DNA of 64,000 nt from assembly GCF_014652135.1 (NCBI RefSeq), contig NZ_BMYF01000010.1, positions 61,028 through 125,027 on the forward strand, in the 5' to 3' direction. Of the stretch, positions 27,687 to 34,908 are shown piece by piece. The position numbers were made by a program, and so were the translations under genes. Position 1 is the first letter of the stretch; the number at the start of each line of letters is the position of its first letter. Source of the stretch: Mongoliitalea lutea. GTDB lineage: Bacteria; Bacteroidota; Bacteroidia; Cytophagales; Cyclobacteriaceae. The notes below the pieces were generated by a model that searched no databases, had not been told where the DNA came from, and saw only the letters and a program-made list of their open reading frames with translations.

Positions 27687-27720
27687 TGAACCTTTGAGGT
27701 TTTTCAAACCTCGAAGATTT
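27687..27720. repeat. 34-bp palindromic repeat, copy 2
   Basis: This copy differs from 27397-27430 by one base (GAAGATTT against GAAGGTTT) and is in the same orientation, 290 bp downstream. Two near-identical copies this close argue for a mobile or recently duplicated element. Confidence 0.75.
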
Positions 27721-27877
27721 ACTGCCAAGCTCCAAAAGTGCCTGGGATTCTTTTGAATTAAATGCCTGAATATGGTTCTCTTGATAGCAGTGGAATTTTT
27801 TCAAATTAAAATAAATCCTTTTTAGGTGATTTTTCAGTGGTTTTATGTATTCTTACTTTAGTTATCACTAAAACCAT

Positions 27878-29065
27878 ATGAAGCAACTTTGTTATTTTTC
27901 CCTGATGGCATTTTGGTTGATTTCCTGTTCCAAGCCAATAATGGAAGAGTCTGATACTAAGCAGGACTTTTCATTTGGAGTTGTAGACTCGTTAGATGTA
28001 GATGTGTTGGGGAGTCTTATGCTTGTGGATGTAAGCCCTAAGGGTAAGCACTTCGTATTTTTCGATTTTTCGAGTAGAGGGTTTGTGTTTACGGATGATT
28101 CGGGTGAGGTGCCCCATGCCTTTTCCAAGACCGGGGATATACCGGATGCACACGGTTTCCTTTTGGAGTTTCCAGGTTTTGTGGATGAAAATAGCATTGC
28201 GCTATCTGGGATGAATGGAATATTTCTGTATGATTTGAAAGGTAATATGCTTCAGCGACTAGCTCATCCGGAATCTTTGGAGGGGGCTTCTACTATGAGC
28301 TTTGTTGGGAAAGGTATGGAAACAACTAGGATAGGAGGGAAAACTTTTTTGCTTAGTAACTCTGTGCGCACCCGTGGTACATATCCAGGCGAACAGCAGT
28401 TTTACGATAGCTTTAAAGCTCTTGAACTAATCGATATTGACCGAGGTGAATTTTTGGAAATTGTACCTTTTGAAAAAGGAAGTAGGTTTCTGGATGGGAA
28501 CGGTTATTTTGCAAGTGATTATGCGCCTGCTTTAGAAGCCGTAGGAGACAAGCTTTATATAGCTTTAGGTGGTGATCCTAAATTGTACGTTTATACACTA
28601 GGTTCGGATGGTGCAATTTTGGAGAAATCCGTTTCTTTAGACATTCCAGGCTTCGAAAAGCTGCCCATTACCTCCCGTGATGAATTCTACGAAGGAGCAA
28701 TGTCCGTCAAAACCAGTACTCCATCACTCAGAAACATACATGTGGTAGATGAGTATGTTTTAATCCAGTATTACGGGGGATTTTCGGAAAATAAAGAGAA
28801 AGAAATAAATGCCCTGATGGGTTCTGGTGATTCCAAAGGATTCCTTGAACTTTATAACAGATATGAAAAGGAAGTGAGTAAGGGGATTTTAGTTTTGGAT
28901 AGAAAAAACCTACATATAGTTGGCAACGTGCCATTACCAGAGGGAGTCAATAATGCGGGGTTTGCTTCCAGTGGTGATTATCTCTGGATGGAGCGAAGTG
29001 GAAGTAAAGAGAAGGAAGAGGATTTCTTAAGGATTTATAAAGTAAAACTACAAAAGCATGACTAG
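27878..29065 (+). CDS. DUF4221-like / six-bladed beta-propeller lipoprotein (first of pair)
   Basis: A 395-residue lipoprotein with signal MKQLCYFSLMAFWLISC (Cys17). The rest is strand-rich with blade-like repeats (GSLMLVDVSPKGKHFVFFDF, GIFLYDLKGNMLQRL, KLYVYTLGSDGAILEKS) and resembles the DUF4221/BF3164-like propellers of Bacteroidota. It overlaps the next gene by 8 bp, and the two proteins share length, lipoprotein signal and a closing motif (EEDFLRIYKVKLQ against EQDFLTFYKLQLR), so they are tandem paralogues. No catalytic residues can be proposed. Family assignment is from memory of the pattern and is moderate. Confidence 0.75.
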   Translation: MKQLCYFSLMAFWLISCSKPIMEESDTKQDFSFGVVDSLDVDVLGSLMLVDVSPKGKHFVFFDFSSRGFVFTDDSGEVPHAFSKTGDIPDAHGFLLEFPGFVDENSIALSGMNGIFLYDLKGNMLQRLAHPESLEGASTMSFVGKGMETTRIGGKTFLLSNSVRTRGTYPGEQQFYDSFKALELIDIDRGEFLEIVPFEKGSRFLDGNGYFASDYAPALEAVGDKLYIALGGDPKLYVYTLGSDGAILEKSVSLDIPGFEKLPITSRDEFYEGAMSVKTSTPSLRNIHVVDEYVLIQYYGGFSENKEKEINALMGSGDSKGFLELYNRYEKEVSKGILVLDRKNLHIVGNVPLPEGVNNAGFASSGDYLWMERSGSKEKEEDFLRIYKVKLQKHD

Positions 29066-30197
29066 AGTCTGGATTTATCTGTGTTTGTTAGTAGCTTTTG
29101 GTTTAGCTTGCTCCAGTGCTGATCAAGAGAAAAACTTAATTTTAGAAACCAATAATTGGGAACTGGTTATTTTGGATTCTATTCAAGTGGATTATTTGGG
29201 GACAATCAGCGGTGCAGAATATAAAAATGGCAAAGGTGTTTTTTTTAATTACAAAGAGAATAAGCTAGTAGCATTTGATTCAACTGGAAGAATACTAAAT
29301 GAGAATTCTTTTCCTTATGAAGGTCCAGGCTCTTTGTATTATCCTTCAAAATTAAGATTTACCGAGACAGGGGCACTTTTTTCTGCGAGTTTCATAGGTT
29401 GGTTATACGAATTGAACCCTGATTTAACCCTCAAGCAAGAAATAAAACTACCATTTCCAACCGAAGCAAGAGATGGTGGCGGGTTTTATCGAACGTTGGA
29501 ATATTGGAATAACTCCTTGATTAGTTTTTATCCGGGAAGAGACGGTGCAAATCCTTATGACCCTCATTTTTTTAGAGACCATTACTTATTGGAAAAAATC
29601 AACCTTGAAACCGGGGATGCTACCCCAATCATTAAAATTCCTTCGATATCAAGATATGCTTCTGATAAATTTTATGAAAGACCTTGGTTACAATTTGGTG
29701 TCAAGGGAAATACACTTGAGCTAGTGTTAAGTAATGAGACATTTATCCATAAGTATGACTTAACCAAAGGAGGGGAGTATATGTATTCCATAGATTTTAT
29801 GCCAAGTAAATTTTTGGATAATGGGGAACATTCACAGAAATATCAATACATATCCGGTACAAGAATGCTTGATGGGAATATTAGGCAATTCTTTGTCACA
29901 GAAAAGGGATCTGTATTAATTTATACAGAAGGGATAGAAGAGGATGTCTTTTTACAGAATGAATTAAAGCTTCCAAAAAACTTCCCTTTGTACAAGCAGT
30001 TTCAAAGGCAAATCTTGAGAATCGTTTTTCCAAACGACTCTCTTTCGAACGAAATCGTGGTTCCATATAAGATTGGAAAAATCTTAAACATCGAATCAGT
30101 AGAAAAACCATTCTATGCCCTTAGAGATGATGAATTCATTGGGGAGGAACAAGACTTTTTAACGTTTTATAAGCTACAGTTGAGGAGACGGGAGTGA
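29058..30197 (+). CDS. DUF4221-like / six-bladed beta-propeller lipoprotein (second of pair)
   Basis: A 379-residue lipoprotein, signal MTRVWIYLCLLVAFGLAC (Cys18, lipobox GLAC). Like its upstream neighbour it opens with a strand reading WELVILDSIQVDYLGTI (against FGVVDSLDVDVLGSL) and ends QDFLTFYKLQLRRRE. The middle has repeated short strands (KLVAFDSTGRILNENSF, FIHKYDLTKGGEYMYS) as in a propeller. Start and stop of the pair overlap, so they are co-expressed and probably co-operate at the cell surface. No substrate can be named. A 580-bp gap full of repeats follows. Confidence 0.75.
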   Translation: MTRVWIYLCLLVAFGLACSSADQEKNLILETNNWELVILDSIQVDYLGTISGAEYKNGKGVFFNYKENKLVAFDSTGRILNENSFPYEGPGSLYYPSKLRFTETGALFSASFIGWLYELNPDLTLKQEIKLPFPTEARDGGGFYRTLEYWNNSLISFYPGRDGANPYDPHFFRDHYLLEKINLETGDATPIIKIPSISRYASDKFYERPWLQFGVKGNTLELVLSNETFIHKYDLTKGGEYMYSIDFMPSKFLDNGEHSQKYQYISGTRMLDGNIRQFFVTEKGSVLIYTEGIEEDVFLQNELKLPKNFPLYKQFQRQILRIVFPNDSLSNEIVVPYKIGKILNIESVEKPFYALRDDEFIGEEQDFLTFYKLQLRRRE

Positions 30198-30779
30198 GAA
30201 TTGAAGATGCGAGACAAAGAAAGCTCTCAGAATTCACGGAAAACGCAGAAAAATTTGCATTGAAAAATTTGTGTCCAAAGAGAGAAATTAAGAATCGACC
30301 AATAAACTCCATCAATTGTCCTAGTTTTAACCCTGGTAAACGTGGGTATCTCCTTATTCAAATACCTGGGTTTAATGCAAAAGTCTCATAGAGACGGCCA
30401 ACATATTAGCCGAGGGTTTCAACCCTCGGGCTAAAATTTAGTTTATGACCCCAAAGTCCCATCGGGACGGCCGACATAAATGCCTTTAGCTAATGTCTAT
30501 CGTATTTATGAAACCACACATAGGATATGTTTAACATTAAAAGAATGAAGTCTGCTGCTAATAATGTAGTCGTTATTATGGTCCATTTTTCTCTTAAATT
30601 ACCAAGTAGTGATTCTGGGAATAAAAAATACGAATAGGAAGCCTTCTCCTGCACAAACCGTTGACAGTTAACAGTGGACCTCTAACTACTAATCACTTAA
30701 TCTACTAATCACTAAATCCCCCTAAGCTTGTAGCGTTTTGCACGTAACTTACGTCTAGTAAAATACAGAGCAAAAAAAG
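30198..30779. other. Repeat-bearing intergenic region
   Basis: No gene is supported. A 65-codon frame at 30194-30391 lies in repeat sequence. The stretch holds the REP-like element at 30382-30484, a degenerate relative near 30318-30365, a fragment of the short tandem repeat near 30660 and a short A-rich run just before the next ATG. Confidence 0.6.
30382..30484 (+). repeat. REP-like intergenic element with two direct half-copies and a palindrome
   Basis: Two direct copies of about 30 bp (AGTCTCATAGAGACGGCCAA at 30382 and AGTCCCATCGGGACGGCCGA at 30455) flank a palindrome, CCGAGGG with CCCTCGG at 30410-30429. Part of the first copy recurs inverted at 25217-25254. This layout fits REP/BIME-type elements moved by Y1 (RAYT) transposases; none is in this window. 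Confidence 0.7.
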
Positions 30780-31403
30780 ATGAAAAAACTCATTTGGGGA
30801 TTGTTGATTTTTGGGGTGATGATGCAGCTTCCGACCCTCGGGCAATCGGATTGGCAAGTCAAAGCTTTTGCTGGGGTGTCGGATGCTGCTTTTTTGGGAG
30901 CAACATTGATAGGTGGTCCCTCGGTCAATGTGGACAGATTTCAAGAATATGGCGTCAGACTTTCCTGGCAAGGGAATAGCAAATGGGGCATGGAAACTGG
31001 GTTTACTTATTCCAAAGCAACCTTGCTGGTAGAGACTTTATGGATTCCTACGGGAAATCCACCTCCTCGACCTGGCAGCTTTACAACGATCGCACCTACG
31101 CCTTTTGAATACATTAGTGTTCCATTGCTTGCCACCTATGAATTAGTTAGTTTTCTCTCCCTGCAGGCAGGTCCTTTGCTTGGCTTTCAGCAGTCTGAAT
31201 ACAGTAGCTGGATGGAACAATCAGGAGTTGGCTACTTAGTGGGTGTTAATTTGCAACACTATTTTGACCGGTTAGGTGTTTTTTTGCAACCCAACTTTAA
31301 GCAACATGCCGCCATAGGCTTTAATCAAAGCAATACTCGGCTGACTGAGTTTGGGTTACAGCTAGGAGTGGCTTATAAATTAAGTTCTAAAAGAGTGAAT
31401 TAG
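30780..31403 (+). CDS. Outer membrane beta-barrel protein (PorT-like/OMP_b-brl family)
   Basis: A 207-residue secreted protein with signal MKKLIWGLLIFGVMMQLP cleaved near LGQS. The mature part has alternating amphipathic strands (YGVRLSWQGNSKWGMETGFT, YISVPLLATYELVSFLSLQ, LTEFGLQLGVAYKLSSK), as in the small 8-stranded barrels of Bacteroidota. It is followed 31 bp later by a lipoprotein gene in the same direction, so they may be co-transcribed. No specific function can be given. Confidence 0.8.
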   Translation: MKKLIWGLLIFGVMMQLPTLGQSDWQVKAFAGVSDAAFLGATLIGGPSVNVDRFQEYGVRLSWQGNSKWGMETGFTYSKATLLVETLWIPTGNPPPRPGSFTTIAPTPFEYISVPLLATYELVSFLSLQAGPLLGFQQSEYSSWMEQSGVGYLVGVNLQHYFDRLGVFLQPNFKQHAAIGFNQSNTRLTEFGLQLGVAYKLSSKRVN

Positions 31404-31434
31404 GAAATGTATTTATGTAATTTAAGAGTTAGTC

Positions 31435-32775
31435 ATGAGAATAGATTTGAAGAATAGGCTTTTTGGGTTGATTATTGGGGTTTCTTTTCTTTTCACCTTG
31501 GCTTCCTGCGAGGAGCGCTGGGATGATCCTATTCCTGAAGGGGTATCTTTAGCAAGAGCTACCTTACTTTCGGAATTGACTGAAGAAGGAAATATTTTGT
31601 TGATGTGGGGAAATTTCCGGATTTGCAATGGGTGGAACTGTGTTCCCCTTGCAGAAGCAAGTTCGTATGATCTATTTTTGAAAAGACATGGGATGCAAAA
31701 CTTCGAACGATTGGTTCGTTTGTCCAGAGGTTCCAATGAATACTTATTTACTGATGTTGACTTTGGAGGAACGTATGAGTTTTTTATCCGATCTAATCGT
31801 GCAGGCAGGCAAGAGGACTCCAATACAGTAATGATTGTTCCAGGAAAATCCCCTGAAATAGAGCCAATATTCGATTCTGATTTTGGCCCACATGGTATTT
31901 TGCACCCTAGATTAAGCCCATCAGGGAATCAGGTAGCGTATGTCTCAGATGTGAGATTCACGGAGAATGGTGAAGAGCGTCGGGCTTTGAGCCTATTCAT
32001 TTTTGATCAGCAGACACAGGAACACCGCTTGATACGAAGAAATGCCAACCAACCGAACTGGTCTTCAGATGGGAAGCGATTAATTTACAGCGTTACTGCT
32101 GGCTCTGGTCAAACGCCTCAGGGAATTAGGCCATCTCATTTGGAGATTTTTAATTTGGATACCGAAGAATTCAACCTATTCAGTGGAGGTTTGCACCAAC
32201 AAGCAACTCCTAGTTTCAGTAAAGATGATCAAGAGGTGTTTTTTTATGCTGACTCTCTTGTGAGTGGTGATTTTGGGGTGTGGAAACGTGATTTCGCAGG
32301 AAATATGACTCCTGTATTTACTTCCTTTGGTGATGGTGTCAATCTTGTGACTGGTCTGCCTGTATTCCGCGGACTAGATGTTTCGCGCATTAATGAAATG
32401 GTGGTTGCGGATCATTTGCAATTGTATAATGATTTTCCTGTGTACCATATTTTCGGGTTTGATGGGAGTAGAGGAGGGCAAAAAGTTGACGTCTTGGTGT
32501 CCCAATGGAATGATTCTGCCCCTTCTTTGTCACCTTTTGATCCCAACAAAATGGCATTTGTTTCCGATCGATCGGGAATCCCTCAAATTTGGATGCTGGA
32601 TATGCTTACTGGTGCTGTCAACCAAGTGACTTTTTTTGGTGTAACCCAGTCTGGAATGCGTGTATCTGAATTCGGGATGGGTATTTCTTGGGCCGATAAT
32701 GGTCGGGCTTTAGTATTTCCCGTTAGAGGCACTGCTGGCTCCACAGCTTTGGTCAAGGCGACTTTGGTTGATTAA
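31435..32775 (+). CDS. TolB-like (WD40/PD40) beta-propeller lipoprotein
   Basis: A 446-residue lipoprotein, with FLFTLASC as lipobox (Cys25 after MRIDLKNRLFGLIIG). A short N-terminal domain of about 115 residues, fibronectin-III-like in pattern (YDLFLKRHG, GGTYEFFIRSNRAG), is followed by PD40 blades: HPRLSPSGNQVAYVSD, QPNWSSDGKRLIYSV, TPSFSKDDQEVFFYAD, APSLSPFDPNKMAFVSDRSG. These repeats occur in TolB and in many Bacteroidota surface proteins, where they bind partners or ligands. The 3' end overlaps a leftward truncated gene by 66 bp. Function beyond the fold is unknown. Confidence 0.82.
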   Translation: MRIDLKNRLFGLIIGVSFLFTLASCEERWDDPIPEGVSLARATLLSELTEEGNILLMWGNFRICNGWNCVPLAEASSYDLFLKRHGMQNFERLVRLSRGSNEYLFTDVDFGGTYEFFIRSNRAGRQEDSNTVMIVPGKSPEIEPIFDSDFGPHGILHPRLSPSGNQVAYVSDVRFTENGEERRALSLFIFDQQTQEHRLIRRNANQPNWSSDGKRLIYSVTAGSGQTPQGIRPSHLEIFNLDTEEFNLFSGGLHQQATPSFSKDDQEVFFYADSLVSGDFGVWKRDFAGNMTPVFTSFGDGVNLVTGLPVFRGLDVSRINEMVVADHLQLYNDFPVYHIFGFDGSRGGQKVDVLVSQWNDSAPSLSPFDPNKMAFVSDRSGIPQIWMLDMLTGAVNQVTFFGVTQSGMRVSEFGMGISWADNGRALVFPVRGTAGSTALVKATLVD

Positions 32776-33027
32776 TTTTTCATTTTTAGTTAGTCCTTCA
32801 ATGGTTTGAATTTTTTTTCCCTCAAAAGCAGCACATGGTATCCTACACGTATAGCTCGCTTCTCCATCCGATAATACCATACAGGAACCGCATTGATGCA
32901 AGCCGCATCCAAATTTGGGACCTTTCAGCGCTAAATCATTTCTCAGGATATATAAAAGGGGTTCTTGAGGATCTGCTTCCAGTACTTTTTTTGCACCATT
33001 TACATGCAATTCAATCGATTTATTCAT
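32710..33027 (-). pseudogene. Truncated [2Fe-2S]-binding subunit (IorA/xanthine dehydrogenase small-subunit type)
   Basis: The first 80 or so residues are a convincing plant-type [2Fe-2S] ferredoxin domain of the aldehyde/isoquinoline oxidoreductase small subunit: VNGAKKVLEADPQEPLLYIL, then FGCGLHQCGSCMVLSDG with the Cys-x4-Cys-x2-Cys cluster, and TCRIPC for the fourth ligand. Homology fades after QTIEGLTKNEKL. The second, four-helix [2Fe-2S] domain (about 70 residues with C-x2-C and C-x-C ligands) is missing and the tail runs antisense into the lipoprotein gene. The usual length is about 150-160 residues. No molybdopterin large subunit is nearby. It looks like a remnant cut by a deletion next to 32775. 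Confidence 0.75.
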
Positions 33028-33135
33028 GAGAATCTCTGACTATTGAACCTTAATATTCTGATTCTCATCTTAAAAAACATCTGTTTTTGTGTAAACGGAG
33101 AGATAAGTTGGTCAATGGAAGCCAAAAATTATAAA

Positions 33136-33164
33136 AATAAAAAAGCATCCAGTATATGGATGCT
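33136..33164 (-). terminator. Terminator of tRNA-Cys
   Basis: On the minus strand AGCATCC and GGATGCT form a 7-bp stem with a 7-nt loop, followed by a T run (33143-33136). It starts 9 bp after the tRNA 3' end. Confidence 0.85.
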
Positions 33165-33172
33165 CTAAAAGG

Positions 33173-33243
33173 AGGTCGCGAGCGGATTCGAACCGCTGTA
33201 CAAGGTTTTGCAGACCTCTGCCTAGCCGCTCGGCCACGCGACC
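33173..33243 (-). tRNA. tRNA-Cys (anticodon GCA)
   Basis: A 71-nt cloverleaf is drawn on the minus strand: acceptor stem GGTCGCG/CGCGACC, D arm GCCGAGCGGCTAGGC, anticodon arm with loop CTGCAAA (anticodon GCA), 4-nt variable loop and T arm with TTCGAAT. The discriminator base is U73, the identity base for cysteine tRNAs. CCA is not encoded. It has its own promoter and terminator. Confidence 0.96.
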
Positions 33244-33258
33244 CTATCTAAGGGAATG

Positions 33259-33288
33259 CAAATGTATGAATTTACTATGAGCTGCCAA
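33259..33288 (-). promoter_or_regulatory. Promoter of tRNA-Cys
   Basis: Read on the minus strand, TTG (33288-33286) is followed after 19 bp by TACATTTG (33266-33259), an exact Bacteroidota promoter. The predicted start lies a few bases before the tRNA 5' end. Confidence 0.75.
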
Positions 33289-33536
33289 AAAAAAAATTAC
33301 AAATAAAATTTCATGCATAAGCTCAATTTATAATGCATATAAATTGCATTAATATGACAAATGGCTTGGAATTCACAAAAGGAGCTAGTTGTGAAAGGCT
33401 TGCCAAAGATTTATTTATTTATAATTTTTCTAAATAAGCTGAAAACGTGTGGTTCAGCTAATAATATACTGTTTTTCAGTTCATTATAAAAAATAAACTT
33501 TTTTTCTTCGCTATTCGTAGGGTATTTGTCCTTAGT

Positions 33537-33566
33537 TTGAAAAATAGAATTGGGGTAGTACATTTG
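33537..33566 (+). promoter_or_regulatory. Promoter of the alternative complex III/aa3 oxidase operon
   Basis: TTG at 33537-33539 and the exact box TACATTTG at 33559-33566 are 19 bp apart. Transcription should start near 33573, about 40 nt before the ATG at 33614. No other exact promoter was noticed before 48.5 kb, consistent with a single long operon. Confidence 0.75.
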
Positions 33567-33613
33567 CAGGGATTATCCGTATAGGTGAAAAAACTGTTTA
33601 ATAAACAATAAAT

Positions 33614-34870
33614 ATGTCGATCAAGCGCTCTTTATTAAGTGTTCCCTTGAGATTTGGTTACGTTATGATGTTTTTCTTCCTATTGCTTGGAAGTGGGGTC
33701 ATGGCAGCTAATCCTGAAGTCTCAGACAGTGAGGAGGCAATTTCTGCCGGTAAATCAATCTTTAATTCGAATTGTAAAGCTTGTCACAGGCTAGACCAAA
33801 ACAACGTGGGTCCTGCCTTGAGAGGAGTTACAGAAAGAAGAACTTTAGATTGGGCTACGAAATTCATCCGAAATTCTCAGGCTCTCATCGCATCCGGTGA
33901 TGCAGATGCAGTGGCCCTTTACAACCAATGGAATCAGACCTTGATGCCTGCCCACGAGTTCTTGTCAGACGATGATGTGATGAACCTTTTGGCTTACATT
34001 GAGTACGGGGACAAAGCTGAGGCTGTGGCAGCTACCGGTGACGGTGGTGGTGCTGTTGCCGCCGGCGGTGCTGGGGTTCCAAGTGAATACTTGACCATCA
34101 TCCTAGCTGTGTTGGTTATCGTATTATTGTTGATCCTTATCGTTTTAGGGTTGATCATCTCTATTTTGACCAAATATCTTGGTACTCAAAATTTAGAGGA
34201 AGATGATAAAGAGTTTATCAATCAGCGATTTAACTTCTCCAAATTAGTTAAAAGTGATGCTTTTGTACTGATCGTTACAGCGCTTGTAGTAGCATTGGTA
34301 GCGAAAACTGCAATCGATGGCTTATATTCAGTAGGTATTCAGCAAGGATATGCACCTACTCAGCCAATTGCATTCTCTCACGCTTTACACGCTGGACAAT
34401 ATGAAATCGAGTGTCAGTATTGTCACACAGGCGTTGAGCTAGGCAAATCTGCCAACATTCCTTCTGCAAATATTTGTATGAACTGCCACATGCACATTCA
34501 AAACGTAGGTGGTCAGGATGGAATGTCTCCTGAAATCGCAAAAATTTATGCAGCGGTAGAAGAAAATAAACCAATTGAGTGGGTTCGAATTCACAACTTA
34601 CCTGATTTGGCTTATTTCAACCATGCGCAGCACGTAGTAGTAGGTGGCATTGAGTGTCAAACTTGTCACGGACCAATTGAAGAGATGGAAGTTGTGTATC
34701 AGCATTCCACATTGACAATGGGTTGGTGTATTGACTGTCATAGACAGACTGACATCAAAGCTCAGGGTAATGAGTACTATGATAAATTAGTTCAGCTTCA
34801 TTCCGGATCCAAAGGTTCACTAAAAGTGAAAGATATCGGTGGATTGGAATGCTCTAAGTGTCACTATTAA
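33614..34870 (+). CDS. actA: Alternative complex III subunit ActA (multihaem cytochrome c)
   Basis: A 418-residue cytochrome with six CxxCH haem sites. One is in an N-terminal monohaem domain (CKACH, Cys54, distal Met in TLMPAHEF). Five are in a C-terminal cytochrome-c3/c7-like domain (CQYCH 267, CMNCH 288, CQTCH 348, CIDCH 372, CSKCH 413). A signal peptide (MSIKRSLLSVPLRFGYVMMF, cleavage near VMAAN) and two membrane segments (around residues 159-185 and 213-235) separate the domains. ActA forms the periplasmic haem wire of alternative complex III, which oxidises menaquinol and passes electrons to cytochrome c or directly to the oxidase. The fused N-terminal monohaem domain makes it larger than a minimal pentahaem ActA. 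It is first in a 13-gene operon. Confidence 0.93.
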   Translation: MSIKRSLLSVPLRFGYVMMFFFLLLGSGVMAANPEVSDSEEAISAGKSIFNSNCKACHRLDQNNVGPALRGVTERRTLDWATKFIRNSQALIASGDADAVALYNQWNQTLMPAHEFLSDDDVMNLLAYIEYGDKAEAVAATGDGGGAVAAGGAGVPSEYLTIILAVLVIVLLLILIVLGLIISILTKYLGTQNLEEDDKEFINQRFNFSKLVKSDAFVLIVTALVVALVAKTAIDGLYSVGIQQGYAPTQPIAFSHALHAGQYEIECQYCHTGVELGKSANIPSANICMNCHMHIQNVGGQDGMSPEIAKIYAAVEENKPIEWVRIHNLPDLAYFNHAQHVVVGGIECQTCHGPIEEMEVVYQHSTLTMGWCIDCHRQTDIKAQGNEYYDKLVQLHSGSKGSLKVKDIGGLECSKCHY

Positions 34871-34908
34871 TTTAAATCAATTAGGAACCTACTTTTCTTG
34901 AATATACA

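Larger units (their letters stand above)
27315..27877. other. Intergenic region after rpsA with palindromic repeats
   Basis: This 563-bp stretch holds the rpsA terminator, two copies of a 34-bp palindromic element and scattered fragments such as CACAGATTGACACAGATG that are common in Bacteroidota gaps. Leftward frames here (for instance 27149-27622) run through the repeats and rpsA and are not credible genes. Confidence 0.6.
33244..33613. other. Divergent regulatory region between tRNA-Cys and the act operon
   Basis: This AT-rich 370-bp gap has no gene. It holds the leftward tRNA promoter (33259-33288), the rightward act promoter (33537-33566), a perfect 7-bp inverted repeat TAATGCA/TGCATTA (33331-33351) and another, AGCTGAA/TTCAGCT (33437-33459). 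The last two are candidate operators. Confidence 0.6.

Noticed and set aside
30194..30391. Short frame after the second propeller lipoprotein
   Set aside because: It consists of intergenic repeat sequence and lacks any conserved feature.
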